Notes: a model not told the origin generated them from the letters alone. Positions 1 through 7,793 are shown, counted from the first letter of the stretch. The stretch is DNA of 30,963 nucleotides from Candidatus Martarchaeota archaeon (GCA_023474155.1 JAMCYJ010000002.1:1-30963); one strand, 5' to 3'. Translations and numbers: made by a program.

Positions 1-4
1 AGCA

Positions 5-535
5 ATGCTGCGGGACCGCATAAAAGAGGACATAGAAACATTTAAGGAAAACGAAAAAAACTATAAAGAACTTAAAAAGGAAAAAAACAAAATTAAGGAA
101 AATATATTTGAAGAGGTCAGAAAATTCGAAGCTCTCATGTATTACAGAAAATTCAACGCCGCGACAAATGTCATGCGGGATTTAAGGAGGAATTCTGGCA
201 GCGAGATTGAAGATAATCTCATTTATATATATGCTGGAGAGGATTTTGAAGACATGTACGCGCATGGTGTATGCAGGAGAATTATAAAAGGCATTGAAAC
301 AGGCCAAATTCCAGGAATCTACGACGAACTCGACGCACTAAGAATAGCCAAGGTCTTTAATTTTAATGGAGAGGAAGTTCATGACATCGCGCTCAAAACA
401 TATTTTTTTGAGCTTAAAAATAAAAATTACAGGACTGCATACAGCATAAGGAATGCCTATGGCCTTGGAGACGACGAAATACAGGAGGTGTTGCCAAAGG
501 CTTACAGGGATAGCATAGTATTTATGAGGCAATGA
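5..535 (+). CDS. Small helical-repeat hypothetical protein (possibly 5'-partial)
   Basis: No known family recognised. The 176-residue product is highly charged. Residues 1-45 are Lys/Glu-rich and likely coiled coil; the rest reads as helical hairpins. The C-terminal half holds two units of a pattern running roughly A-x-x-I-x-x-x-(F/Y)-(N/G)-(F/L)-x-x-(D/E)-E followed about ten residues later by A-x-x-(A/T)-Y, for example around YGLGDDE and the following KAYRDS. The same pattern occurs in the proteins at 19888-20520, 20535-21002 and 21052-21438, so this is a likely dispersed member of a lineage-specific family. The frame is open to the window edge, so the true start may lie upstream of the ATG used here. 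It converges on the TM/coiled-coil gene at 688-1242. TPR-like scaffolding is possible but is only an inference from helical periodicity. Confidence 0.6.
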   Translation: MLRDRIKEDIETFKENEKNYKELKKEKNKIKENIFEEVRKFEALMYYRKFNAATNVMRDLRRNSGSEIEDNLIYIYAGEDFEDMYAHGVCRRIIKGIETGQIPGIYDELDALRIAKVFNFNGEEVHDIALKTYFFELKNKNYRTAYSIRNAYGLGDDEIQEVLPKAYRDSIVFMRQ

Positions 536-555
536 CAGAGGCAAAACGGCAAAAC

Positions 556-658
556 GCCTGCCCATCCCTTTCCTATTCCCTATCTGATAGGAAGCTATGA
601 AAATAATACGGCGTTGCGCAGAAATTGAATTGCCGGGCAGGCTATATGCGGCCTGCCT
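556..658. terminator. Nested inverted repeats between convergent genes (probable bidirectional terminator)
   Basis: GCCTGCCC (556-563) is exactly complementary to GGGCAGGC (636-643). The latter overlaps GGCAGGC (637-643), which is also complementary to GCCTGCC (652-658). The right-hand hairpin (7-bp stem, 8-nt loop) and the long-range stem are therefore mutually exclusive. A further small hairpin (CCTAT/ATAGG) lies inside the large loop. The position between two convergent stop codons fits transcription termination on both strands. Confidence 0.4.
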
Positions 659-687
659 AATTTACCAATTTATCAATTGCAGGATTG

Positions 688-1242
688 CTATTGCTTGGTT
701 TTTTCAGCTCTGCGATTCAGAATGAGTGCTTTTTTATAGATAAAGTATTCGTTTGCCTGGATTTTTGCGCTTATTATTTCATTCGCGTTCTTCCTTGCTC
801 TTATATCTTTCCTTAAGAGGCTAATCCGTCCAAGGTTCTTTTTTATTGAAATGTAGTCTGAGGAAAGCGCATCCATGTCCTTGAAATTAAATTTGAAAGA
901 CAGTCCGTAGGACGGTTTATTGATATTGAATTTGATTCCGTCATTCTTCTCTGCCTTAATCTCTTTATTTATCTTGCTGTATAATCTTGTTATATTCTTC
1001 GAGTCTTTTGCGATTTCCTCCTTGTTGTCTTTTATTTCATTTTTTTCTGATTTTATCTGCCTTAGAACATGGCCCGTGCGCAGGCTTGCGGCAAGAGGGG
1101 GTTTTATATGTCTATGAAGCAGAACTGAGACGGCCACCGCTGACAAGGATATGCCTACTGCAGCGCCCGCTACCTTGAAGAATTCTTTTATATTCTCGTT
1201 GCGCTTTGACGTGGTTTGGTTTTGGTCTTGCATGAAATCCAT
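688..1242 (-). CDS. Membrane-anchored coiled-coil hypothetical protein
   Basis: Function unknown. From the ATG at 1242 the product is about 184 residues: a short charged N-terminus, one hydrophobic segment (KVAGAAVGISLSAVAVSVLL, about residues 22-41), then a long Lys/Glu-rich helical region likely to form a coiled coil, broken in the middle by a Gly/Pro-containing stretch (NKPSYG). The protein at 21665-22087 has the same architecture, and both sit beside helical-repeat proteins. The ATG at 1242 is preferred over the in-frame TTG two codons upstream. The upstream sequence is strongly AT-rich with TATA-like motifs around 1260-1285, so a leaderless or very short-leader transcript is likely. Downstream of the ribosomal operon but separated from S3 by about 80 bp and its own promoter-like DNA. 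Confidence 0.6.
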   Translation of the reverse strand: MDFMQDQNQTTSKRNENIKEFFKVAGAAVGISLSAVAVSVLLHRHIKPPLAASLRTGHVLRQIKSEKNEIKDNKEEIAKDSKNITRLYSKINKEIKAEKNDGIKFNINKPSYGLSFKFNFKDMDALSSDYISIKKNLGRISLLRKDIRARKNANEIISAKIQANEYFIYKKALILNRRAEKTKQ

Positions 1243-1323
1243 ATGCAATTATTTATTAATTATTTATTAGTTAATTAATATTTAATTCTTAGTTTTAATT
1301 CCGATTCTAAAGTCCGTAAGGCA

Positions 1324-1944
1324 TTATGATTTTAGGATTTGCTTTGGAATCTCGAACTTCTTTAACTCCCTGTCTGGAAACACCGTCCCCTGCGGCACGA
1401 TTTTTACCTTTACGCCGATCGCGCCGTATTTCGGGTATGCGGTCGCCGTGCCGTACTTGACGAGCTTTGTCGTGTTTCCAGCCTTCGGCATGTAGCCTAT
1501 GCTTTTTCTCATGACCTTCGCCCTTGCGCCCTTTGCCGCGAGCTTTCCGCTTATTATTATTTCCGCGCCGATCGCGCCGTTTTCAAGAATGCTCTTGAGC
1601 GTCTGCTGCACTATCTTCCTTGTGTTGAGCCCCCTTTCGAACTTGTCTGAGATGCTCTTTGCGACAAGCATCGGATCTAGAAGCCTGTTTTCTATCTTCA
1701 TTATATTTATCTGAGGGTTTTCGACCTTGAATTTCTTTTTTATCGTGTCTGTCAGGATGTCCAGCGTCCTTCCGCCCCTGCCGATGACCCTTCCTGGATT
1801 CAGCACATAAACTATTATCCTTGTCAGGATCGGCGTCTTCTGTATGTCTACCCTCGAGAACCCCGCATTTGCAAGGGATTTGCTCAGGTACCTTGAAATG
1901 TTGTATTTAATTATTGAGTCTTCTATAAATTTCCTTTCTATCAA
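1324..1944 (-). CDS. rps3: 30S ribosomal protein S3 (uS3)
   Basis: Small-subunit protein at the mRNA entry channel. The 206-residue product has the N-terminal KH domain with the RNA-binding GRVIGRGG loop (about residues 52-59), followed by the C-terminal S3 domain (motifs GARAKVMRKS and YPKYGAIGVKV). Length is normal for archaea. It lies 26 bp after L22 as the last gene of the L3-to-S3 run. In most archaea S3 is followed by L29, Rpp29, S17 and L14; none is here, so the operon is broken or ends at this point. Confident from motifs and gene order. Confidence 0.96.
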   Translation of the reverse strand: MIERKFIEDSIIKYNISRYLSKSLANAGFSRVDIQKTPILTRIIVYVLNPGRVIGRGGRTLDILTDTIKKKFKVENPQINIMKIENRLLDPMLVAKSISDKFERGLNTRKIVQQTLKSILENGAIGAEIIISGKLAAKGARAKVMRKSIGYMPKAGNTTKLVKYGTATAYPKYGAIGVKVKIVPQGTVFPDRELKKFEIPKQILKS

Positions 1945-1970
1945 AATATCACTTGTTCTTCAATAAGCAC

Positions 1971-2756
1971 TTATTGTTTTTTCGCCTCGGCGGGCTCATG
2001 CTTTTCCCGCGCTTGCAAAGGCGGCGCATTATCTGCCTGCTCTATCATTGCCGGCTTTTTGCCATTGCCTTGGTTTTCTTTGTTTTCAGTGGCAAGCGCT
2101 TCTGGTTTAACGTCTTGTTTCTGCTGCGCCTTTTCAATGTCGGCCGCGGCCTTCTTTTCGGCCTTTGCCTGCTGCTTGGCGGATTGCTTCTTCTTTGATT
2201 CGGTTTCCTTTATGCTCTGCTTCGGCTGGCTCTTTGCATTAAGCTTTATAGCCGCCTTCATTTTCCTGCTGATGCCCTGCTCCTCGCCTGTTCCTACGCC
2301 TATCTCGACCTTTGCCAGCTCGAGGTCACTTCTCCTCTGCTTTGCATATCCGTATCCGCCGCTGATGTAGAGTATTCCTTTCGGCGCCACTCTCCTTACT
2401 ATGTTCGTCTTGTTCGCCGAGGCGTGCACGACAACCATTGCGTCGGGGTCGTATCCTTTATTTTCTGCGTTCGAAATCGCGCTTAATAGAACGTTCCTGA
2501 CTATCTTGGAGCATTTCTTGGGCCACCTTCCCTTCTTTCCCTGAAGCTCGTGCCTTGACCCCATTCCCTTGTTGAACCTTGCATAGAGCATGGGCGTGGC
2601 TCCGCTCTCGACCTCCTCGAGCGCCTTGACAGCGCTTGCGGCATTCCTGTACCTTATCGCATTGCATACTATGCTCAGGTCCTTGAAGCTCGCGTTGATG
2701 TCCTTCCTGTACGCGAACACGAGGTCTTTTTTGTCCCTATTGAAAGAATATCTCAT
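1971..2756 (-). CDS. rpl22: 50S ribosomal protein L22 (uL22) with a long charged C-terminal tail
   Basis: Large-subunit protein whose beta-hairpin lines the exit tunnel. Residues 1 to about 158 match the L22 core, including the SFKDLSIVCNAIRYRN region, the NKGMG/GRWPKK block and the central VVVHASANK segment. The product is 261 residues, well above the usual 150-160 for archaea. The excess is a tail of about 100 residues rich in Lys, Ala, Glu and Gln, low in complexity and probably disordered. The tail is in frame with no stop, so it is part of the gene as read. The gene lies 12 bp after S19 and 26 bp before S3 in the conserved order. Confidence 0.93.
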   Translation of the reverse strand: MRYSFNRDKKDLVFAYRKDINASFKDLSIVCNAIRYRNAASAVKALEEVESGATPMLYARFNKGMGSRHELQGKKGRWPKKCSKIVRNVLLSAISNAENKGYDPDAMVVVHASANKTNIVRRVAPKGILYISGGYGYAKQRRSDLELAKVEIGVGTGEEQGISRKMKAAIKLNAKSQPKQSIKETESKKKQSAKQQAKAEKKAAADIEKAQQKQDVKPEALATENKENQGNGKKPAMIEQADNAPPLQAREKHEPAEAKKQ

Positions 2757-2768
2757 TAAAATGCACCA

Positions 2769-3161
2769 TTATTTCTGCGACAGAGCCTTGCTTCCGCGTG
2801 TTGCTCCTATTCCAGGGGCGGAATGCACCACGCGCTTTGTCGTGTAGATAAAGTCCCCGAGCCTATGGCCTATCATTTCAGGCATTACCTCGAGCTGCTG
2901 GAATTCCTTCCCGTTGTGGACTGCGAATTTCATCCCTATCCAGGACGGCAGTATAACAGCCTCCCTGCACTGGGTCTTGACGACCTTGCCCTTTCCGTCC
3001 TTTTTGTACTTCTCGACTTTTTCCTTCAGGTTTTTGTAGTCTATTCCGTTCCTTTTTACAGACCTTCTCTGCCTTGACTTTATCAGCGTCAAAAAATCCT
3101 GCTGGGAAATCATGGCGATCTCCTCGCCTGTCATGCCTTTGAATATTTTCTTTTCAGCCAT
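2769..3161 (-). CDS. rps19: 30S ribosomal protein S19 (uS19)
   Basis: Small-subunit head protein near the A-site finger. The 130-residue product carries the family hallmarks: a basic segment followed by KTQCREAVILPSWIGMKFAV, then the HNGKEF block and the C-terminal signature GHRLGDFIYTTKRVVHSAPG. Length fits archaeal S19. It begins only 4 bp after L2 and ends 12 bp before L22, so it is translationally coupled within the operon. Confidence 0.96.
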   Translation of the reverse strand: MAEKKIFKGMTGEEIAMISQQDFLTLIKSRQRRSVKRNGIDYKNLKEKVEKYKKDGKGKVVKTQCREAVILPSWIGMKFAVHNGKEFQQLEVMPEMIGHRLGDFIYTTKRVVHSAPGIGATRGSKALSQK

Positions 3162-3165
3162 TTGA

Positions 3166-3873
3166 TTACCTCTTTTTCCTGCCGACCCTCTTTGCGGCGA
3201 TGTGGCCCACCTTTCTTCCAGGCGGCGCGTTCCTCGACGTCATGCTGCCCTTTCCTTTATGGTGCTGCTTGCCGCCGAACGGATGGTCCACTGGATTTGA
3301 CTTGACTCCCCTATACGTCGGCCAGAGCTTGTTGGTCGCATGCTTTATGTAGAAATTCTTTCCTGCCTTTACAATAACCTGCTCTTTCCTGCCGCCGCTC
3401 GATATTATGCCGAGCTGCGCTCTGCAGTTGTTGCTCAGAGTTATGATTGACTTTGAAGGAAGCTGCACCTTTGCAAGGCTGTCTCCATGCATTATTATAT
3501 ATGCCGCAGCGCCCGCGGATCTGACGTATTTTCCTCCGTCCCCTGGAGCGGATTCTATATTGTATATCGGAATCCCTTCTGGTATGTCGGACAGGTTCAT
3601 GACGCTGCCGAGAGACGGAATCCCCTTGTTTATATGGATTTTGTCGCCTATCTTTATGCCTTCAGGCGCAATAAGCGTGTCCTTTGAAAAATCGTCGTAA
3701 ACGACCTGCATCACAATGCCTGTATGGCCTGTGTGGTTGAACAGGGAAACGACATTGCCCGATATTTTTGCCTTTGTGTTCTTGTAGTTGACATTCAGGT
3801 CATAGGTATTCGGGAGCTTCGTGTATACATTAGATCCCTTTCCCCGTCTTTGCATCTTCAGTTTTTTTCCCAT
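3166..3873 (-). CDS. rpl2: 50S ribosomal protein L2 (uL2)
   Basis: Essential protein near the peptidyl transferase centre and intersubunit bridge B7b. From the ATG at 3873 the product is about 235 residues, starting MGKKLKMQRRGKG as in other archaeal L2 proteins. The hallmark C-terminal block NPVDHPFGG with GGKQHHKG is present, followed by RKVGHIAAKRVGRKK. The frame stays open upstream of 3873, but that stretch of Arg/Gln-rich residues does not resemble L2 and is best left out. It lies 61 bp after L23 and 4 bp before S19. Confidence 0.96.
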   Translation of the reverse strand: MGKKLKMQRRGKGSNVYTKLPNTYDLNVNYKNTKAKISGNVVSLFNHTGHTGIVMQVVYDDFSKDTLIAPEGIKIGDKIHINKGIPSLGSVMNLSDIPEGIPIYNIESAPGDGGKYVRSAGAAAYIIMHGDSLAKVQLPSKSIITLSNNCRAQLGIISSGGRKEQVIVKAGKNFYIKHATNKLWPTYRGVKSNPVDHPFGGKQHHKGKGSMTSRNAPPGRKVGHIAAKRVGRKKR

Positions 3874-3934
3874 TGTTTCACTTCTTTGTTTTTGATCCGC
3901 CTGCGCTTGCTCATGCCGATTATTATGCCTGCAT

Positions 3935-4186
3935 TTATGCGATCTTAAGCTTTTCCGAGACATCGGTCGCCTTGAATCCGGGCGCAAGCTTTATGAACGC
4001 CTTTTTCAGATTGGTCGGCATGTTCGCTGTCCTTATCGACCTTACCTTGACATTGAACACTTTCTCGAACTCCTTTTTTATCTGGGTTTTGGTTGCCCTG
4101 CTGTCTGCGATATATGTAACGACATTTTCGCTTTCCACAAGCTTTACTGCCTTTTCAGTTGCCAAAGGGTATTTTAATATTGCCAT
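3935..4186 (-). CDS. rpl23: 50S ribosomal protein L23 (uL23)
   Basis: Exit-tunnel protein that docks the signal recognition particle and translocon. The 83-residue product opens with LKYPLATEKAVKL (the family's TEK signature) and contains ATKTQIKKEFEKVFNVKV, typical of archaeal and eukaryotic L23. Length is normal. It sits between L4 and L2, in conserved order, with gaps of 67 and 61 bp that are longer than other gaps in this operon. Confidence 0.95.
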   Translation of the reverse strand: MAILKYPLATEKAVKLVESENVVTYIADSRATKTQIKKEFEKVFNVKVRSIRTANMPTNLKKAFIKLAPGFKATDVSEKLKIA

Positions 4187-4253
4187 TCAAATCATCTCGT
4201 TAATTTTAATTTTCTAAGTTAATCTCAATCCTTTAATTTTATTCATCCTGATT

Positions 4254-5021
4254 TTATTTTAAGCGCAAATCCTTGATATCCTGCTGTATGCTCTTTACGG
4301 CATTTTCACTCCATACGACTGCGCGCTTCGAATTTCCTCCCGGCACCAGCAGGTTCGCGGAAATTGTCTTTGTCGTGCATACGTCGACGCCAGCTATGTT
4401 CCTGCCTGATTTTAGTATGCCAGCATTGCCCGAGACTACGATAAGCACTGTCTTCTTGTACACATTCTGCTTTGACGACCTTCTCAATCCTTTTCTTATT
4501 TTCTTCTTCGTTTCAAGACTGCGCTGCAGGTTCAAAGCCTTTAGCGCTGCCACGACCTGCCTTGTCCTTGACAGGGTTTCGATGTCGTTGGTGACGACTA
4601 TCGGCTTGTGCAAGGCGTTTACACAGGTGTATGAAATCGCGCTTGCAATCGCTTTCTGGTACTCTTTTTTGTTGATTCTCTCATTCAGTATTTTTTCTAC
4701 CTTGTGCGGATGCGCCCTTCTTCCCTTTGTGGCTGATGGTATCCTCTTTACCTTTCCTTGCACTCCCCCGCCGAGCTTTTCCCTCGGTCTGATTGCGATT
4801 CCCATATGCCTTCCTGTCCTGTAGACATTCATTCGCCCGACGTAAACCGCCGAAGTCTCCATTCCTGCGAACTTGTACGAACCCTGAGGCTGCAGCAGAT
4901 AGCTGTTTTCAGACGCGATAGCCCTCAATATAAGATCCGTCCTTACCTGCTCCTCGAACAGGCTCGGCAAATCGATAGGCTTCAAAACCTTGCCGTTTAA
5001 ATCAAAAACATCAGCATTCAT
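4254..5021 (-). CDS. rpl4: 50S ribosomal protein L4 (uL4, L1e family)
   Basis: Large-subunit protein with an extended loop reaching the tunnel constriction. The 255-residue product matches archaeal L4: RTDLILRAI near the N-terminus, the RTGRHMGIAIRPREKLGGG-type loop region (about residues 68-87), RIPSATKGRRAHPHKVEK, and the C-terminal IAGVDVCTTKTISANLLVPGG. It starts 10 bp after L3 ends and is followed by L23. No oddities. Confidence 0.96.
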   Translation of the reverse strand: MNADVFDLNGKVLKPIDLPSLFEEQVRTDLILRAIASENSYLLQPQGSYKFAGMETSAVYVGRMNVYRTGRHMGIAIRPREKLGGGVQGKVKRIPSATKGRRAHPHKVEKILNERINKKEYQKAIASAISYTCVNALHKPIVVTNDIETLSRTRQVVAALKALNLQRSLETKKKIRKGLRRSSKQNVYKKTVLIVVSGNAGILKSGRNIAGVDVCTTKTISANLLVPGGNSKRAVVWSENAVKSIQQDIKDLRLK

Positions 5022-5031
5022 TGTTCCACTT

Positions 5032-5988
5032 TCAGTTTAATATTATTTCATTTATCTTCGGCTCATTCACGCCCCTTGTGTTCTTGTTTCTGAGGGTTTT
5101 CCTGATCCTGACAAGCCTTTTTGCAGGCCCCGGTATCGACCCCTCGATTATCATGTAATCGCTGTTTACGCTTCCGTAATTCCTGAATCCTTGCTTTTTG
5201 TCGAGCTTGTCAGAACTTATTTTCAAAAGCCTCTTGTTGTACTCTGTCCTGTAGTTGAAGCCGAGCTGCCCTGAATGGGGCACGGAATAAAGAACTCTTC
5301 CCATTCCGTACGATCCAAGGACCCCGACATGACGTATTTTCTGAGTTGCCTTATGGTCCAGCCTTGCAACATGGTGCCTTTTAATCGCGCTTGACCAGCC
5401 CTTTCCTTTTGAAATTGAAGTTACGTCGATGAATTCGCCGTTCTTGAACACGTCCACGGCCTTTACTTCCTTTCCGAGCAGGCCTGCGGCGATCTCGAAT
5501 TTCTGCGCTGCGTCCTTTGCGATGATTTTCGCCTCAAACTTAACTGGTTTGTGCTGCTCGACAGAAGCTGTCTTTGGATATGCGACAAGCAGAGCGCTCA
5601 CATCGCTGTAGTCTTTAATCTTGCCTTTGAAGGCTTCAAGCTTTGTTTCATTGTTTTCTATGTTTTTCATGCCGAGCTTTTTGCACAGCTCCGCGTTCAG
5701 CACCTCGTCAGAGGTCTCGAGGTATTTTGTTACGCTGTCTTTCTTGTAGAGCCTTATTCCATAAAGCTCTGTCTTAGGAATTTCTATTATCGTGCAAGCC
5801 CTATTGACTTCGAGGGATTTTGACGGAGACTCTGAATCATCAATAAGATTGAGCTGGCACATGCCTGCCTTGTATCCGACGATGTTGGACAGCCCAGGGA
5901 CATCTGCGATTTTCCTGATGCTCCTGATTCTTGGCAGCCTTTTTCTCGCCCTTTTCCTTGGCCAATATTGTAATGAACCTCTTGTCAT
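5032..5988 (-). CDS. rpl3: 50S ribosomal protein L3 (uL3)
   Basis: Large-subunit assembly protein whose loops approach the A-site side of the peptidyl transferase centre. The 318-residue product begins RGSLQYWPRKRARKRLPRIR, the usual archaeal start, and carries GKGWSSAIKRHHVARLDHKA, GSYGMGRVLYSVPHSGQLGF and the C-terminal GSIPGPAKRLVRIRK block. It is the first gene of the ribosomal operon. About 340 bp of AT-rich DNA separates it from Pcc1, so the operon promoter lies there. Confidence 0.97.
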   Translation of the reverse strand: MTRGSLQYWPRKRARKRLPRIRSIRKIADVPGLSNIVGYKAGMCQLNLIDDSESPSKSLEVNRACTIIEIPKTELYGIRLYKKDSVTKYLETSDEVLNAELCKKLGMKNIENNETKLEAFKGKIKDYSDVSALLVAYPKTASVEQHKPVKFEAKIIAKDAAQKFEIAAGLLGKEVKAVDVFKNGEFIDVTSISKGKGWSSAIKRHHVARLDHKATQKIRHVGVLGSYGMGRVLYSVPHSGQLGFNYRTEYNKRLLKISSDKLDKKQGFRNYGSVNSDYMIIEGSIPGPAKRLVRIRKTLRNKNTRGVNEPKINEIILN

Positions 5989-6328
5989 TGTATTGCACTT
6001 TTTATTGTTGTATTTTGTAAATCTTTAATCCTTTTTTAATGGATTGCGGCGAACATGCGCGCTTGAACAATGCATCGAATTCTTATTGATCCGCCTATAA
6101 AACCTAAAATTCAGGGTAGGCCAAACAAATTAACAGTACAAGAATGCGTACCTTAATTCAAAGATATTTAACTAAATCTGCATTAAAAATATTTAAATCT
6201 TTGTTAAATTTGCACAATGGCGCATGCCGTGCTTCACTGCATGCGTTTTACTGCCTGCATTATGTGTTTTATTATTAATAGACGATAATATAAAAATATT
6301 TTGCTTTTTTGCGTATATTCCTGTGTCC
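5989..6328. promoter_or_regulatory. Non-coding gap with promoter-like DNA and one perfect hairpin
   Basis: This 340-bp gap between Pcc1 and L3 shows no convincing gene. It must hold the minus-strand promoter of the L3-S3 operon; AT-rich TATA-like stretches lie about 25-45 bp upstream of the L3 ATG. On the plus strand TTTAAATC (6192-6199) is followed about 25 bp later by a perfect 7-bp inverted repeat, CGCATGC (6221-6227) and GCATGCG (6239-6245), then TTTT. No tRNA was recognised. A 62-codon minus frame overlapping the Pcc1 3' end is judged spurious. Confidence 0.4.
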
Positions 6329-6625
6329 CTAATCAGGGCCTGCTTTTTTGGATGGCTGCGGCTTATGCCTGAAATTTTCATTTCCCTTCTTCCCTAAAGC
6401 CTGCACTTTATGTATCAGCTGAAGCTCGCGCAGTATCCCGTTCGTCGAGGCCTTCAGCGCGTTCAGGTCATCCGCATTCACTAAAATATCGAGAATAGAA
6501 CTGCTTTCTTCTACCACGACCTCGCTTCTTTTGTAAGCCTTGTGTTTTTCAAGAATGCCTGTATACTTGATCTGACGCCCTGCCTTTGGTACTTTTATTC
6601 TCGAGGAATATTTTTTTTCGCTCAT
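6329..6625 (-). CDS. pcc1: KEOPS complex subunit Pcc1-like protein
   Basis: Pcc1 is the small dimerising subunit of KEOPS, which makes N6-threonylcarbamoyladenosine at tRNA A37; it binds Kae1. The 98-residue product contains LDILVNADDLNALKASTNGI with LRELQLIHKVQ after it (about residues 45-75), matching the family's AxDlxALRAslNs pattern and its C-terminal helix. The first half is less conserved. The start overlaps the Brix-like gene by 77 bp; no alternative ATG, GTG or TTG lies in frame between it and the conserved block, so the long overlap looks real. Kae1 and Bud32 lie 3-5 kb away on the same strand. The Brix-Pcc1 neighbourhood is also seen in other archaea. Confidence 0.75.
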   Translation of the reverse strand: MSEKKYSSRIKVPKAGRQIKYTGILEKHKAYKRSEVVVEESSSILDILVNADDLNALKASTNGILRELQLIHKVQALGKKGNENFRHKPQPSKKAGPD

Positions 6626-6893
6626 TTAAATCATAAAAATAGATTTTGGACTTGTACCCCTGCGCCTTCGATTCGGCATTTATCCTCAATTCGTTTATTC
6701 TTATTATGCCTTTCTCGCAGGTCTTGGAAACTATCGATATCTTGTCAAATCCCATAAACAGCGCGTACTTCATTAATTTTTCAGTATTCCTCCTGCCTCT
6801 TTTTACGATTATTGGGCTTTTAAAGACCTCGCTTATCTTGGGGTATAATGACGCGCCTGAATTCCTTGACGCTGTCGCAAGATTGCTTTTCAT
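6549..6893 (-). CDS. Brix/IMP4-like ribosome biogenesis protein, short form
   Basis: Brix-domain proteins bind rRNA during ribosome assembly. The 114-residue product begins with LATASRNSGASLYPKISEVF and has IIVKRGRRNTEKLMKYA (about residues 29-45), resembling the archaeal Brix N-terminal pattern of a TTSR-like start followed by an N/K-RG motif and a helix. A following beta-strand (DKISIVSK) also fits. It is shorter than typical archaeal Brix proteins (about 150-190 residues), so the C-terminal half is reduced or lost. It overlaps L15e by 4 bp (ATGA type) and Pcc1 by 77 bp. Position between L15e and Pcc1 supports the call; sequence similarity is modest. Confidence 0.55.
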   Translation of the reverse strand: MKSNLATASRNSGASLYPKISEVFKSPIIVKRGRRNTEKLMKYALFMGFDKISIVSKTCEKGIIRINELRINAESKAQGYKSKIYFYDLNERKKIFLENKSTKGRASDQVYRHS

Positions 6894-7396
6894 ATTCCCC
6901 GGTATTTTTTTCCACTGCTTGTCAGGCCCCTTACTGCCCTCTGCTTCTGGGCTATGACATTCGAATATGCTTTGCTATTTTTTAGCGCGGGACTTGTTGA
7001 GTCGAGCAGGATTATTTCATAGAACTTTTCCTGCCCTGTCTGCCCGACGTAATAGGAATTCAAGACTTCATGGTTTACAAATTTCTTAGACGCCCTTTCC
7101 TCTGCGATCGCCTGCAGCGATTTTTGCCTTGAAAAAAATCTTCCGCTTTTCGAGGGCTTTCTTCCACCGTCGACAGTCTGCCTCTTTCTTTTTCCTGACT
7201 TCACTCTCACTCTTGCGACGATTATGCCTTCCTTTGCCTTGTATCCCAGCTCCCTCGCCCTTGCGATGTTCGTCGGTCGCTCTATCTTTGCGACAGAAGG
7301 CTCCGAGCTCCAGTTTATCCTGTTTTCCTTGACCTTGTCAGAATTGCTTTTGTATCCTTCTATAAACGTCTTCTTTACCTGCCTGTACAGACTCAT
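6890..7396 (-). CDS. rpl15e: 50S ribosomal protein L15e (eL15)
   Basis: Archaeal/eukaryotic large-subunit protein. The 168-residue product shows the family pattern throughout: RINWSSEPSVAKIERPTNIA with RARELGYKAKEGIIVARVRV after it, SLQAIAEERASKKFVNHEVL with the NSYYVG motif, and the C-terminal RGLTSSGKKYRG. It is somewhat shorter than the usual 190 residues, mostly at the N-terminus. First gene of an overlapping trio with the Brix-like gene and Pcc1. AT-rich sequence directly upstream (7397-7450) is the likely promoter. Confidence 0.94.
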   Translation of the reverse strand: MSLYRQVKKTFIEGYKSNSDKVKENRINWSSEPSVAKIERPTNIARARELGYKAKEGIIVARVRVKSGKRKRQTVDGGRKPSKSGRFFSRQKSLQAIAEERASKKFVNHEVLNSYYVGQTGQEKFYEIILLDSTSPALKNSKAYSNVIAQKQRAVRGLTSSGKKYRGI

Positions 7397-7793
7397 AAAT
7401 TCACCTAATTTGATTTATTAAAAATATCTGGATTTGATTTATAAACTTTAAACTTTATCTGCCTTATACTCTTATACAATTATTAATGTCCTCTTGGTTT
7501 GTCGAAAGTGATTAACTATTGAAAGTTTAGGCGCGCACATTATTAAATTAGTAGGATTTATTTAATTTTAGCCTAGATTTAAGCTGCGGCGCGATTGCCT
7601 GAAGTGAAAAAATCAACTGCTGCTTTCCCTGTCAGGCTCATGCAAATTTCAAAAACAAAACAATAATTAAATAAATGCCTATTAAGTATTAATTTATTAA
7701 TTATTTTATTAATTATTTTATTAATTATTTATTCAATTAGTTATTAATTAGTTATTAATTAAATATATAAAATTAATTATAAATTATGATATC
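7397..7793. repeat. AT-rich divergent promoter region with 12-bp tandem repeats
   Basis: This gap separates divergent L15e and the zinc-finger membrane protein gene and shows no gene. Its right part is almost pure A/T: three perfect tandem copies of TTATTAATTATT (7694-7729), followed by two 11-bp near-copies (7741-7762) that differ only in their last base and share TTATTAATTA with the 12-mer. A TATA-like AAATATATAAA (about 7760-7770) lies 25-30 bp before the ATG at 7794, fitting a leaderless transcript for that gene. The tandem repeats may be regulatory or simply low-complexity promoter DNA. Confidence 0.5.

Noticed and set aside
3874..3987. N-terminal extension of L2
   Set aside because: The added residues do not resemble L2, and a family-typical start lies at 3873.
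4273..4824. 183-codon plus-strand frame opposite L4
   Set aside because: A shadow of L4: hydrophobic, Cys/Ser/Phe-rich, and without its own signals.
6193..6381. 62-codon minus frame overlapping the Pcc1 3' end
   Set aside because: No homology seen, and it overlaps a better supported gene and a hairpin.
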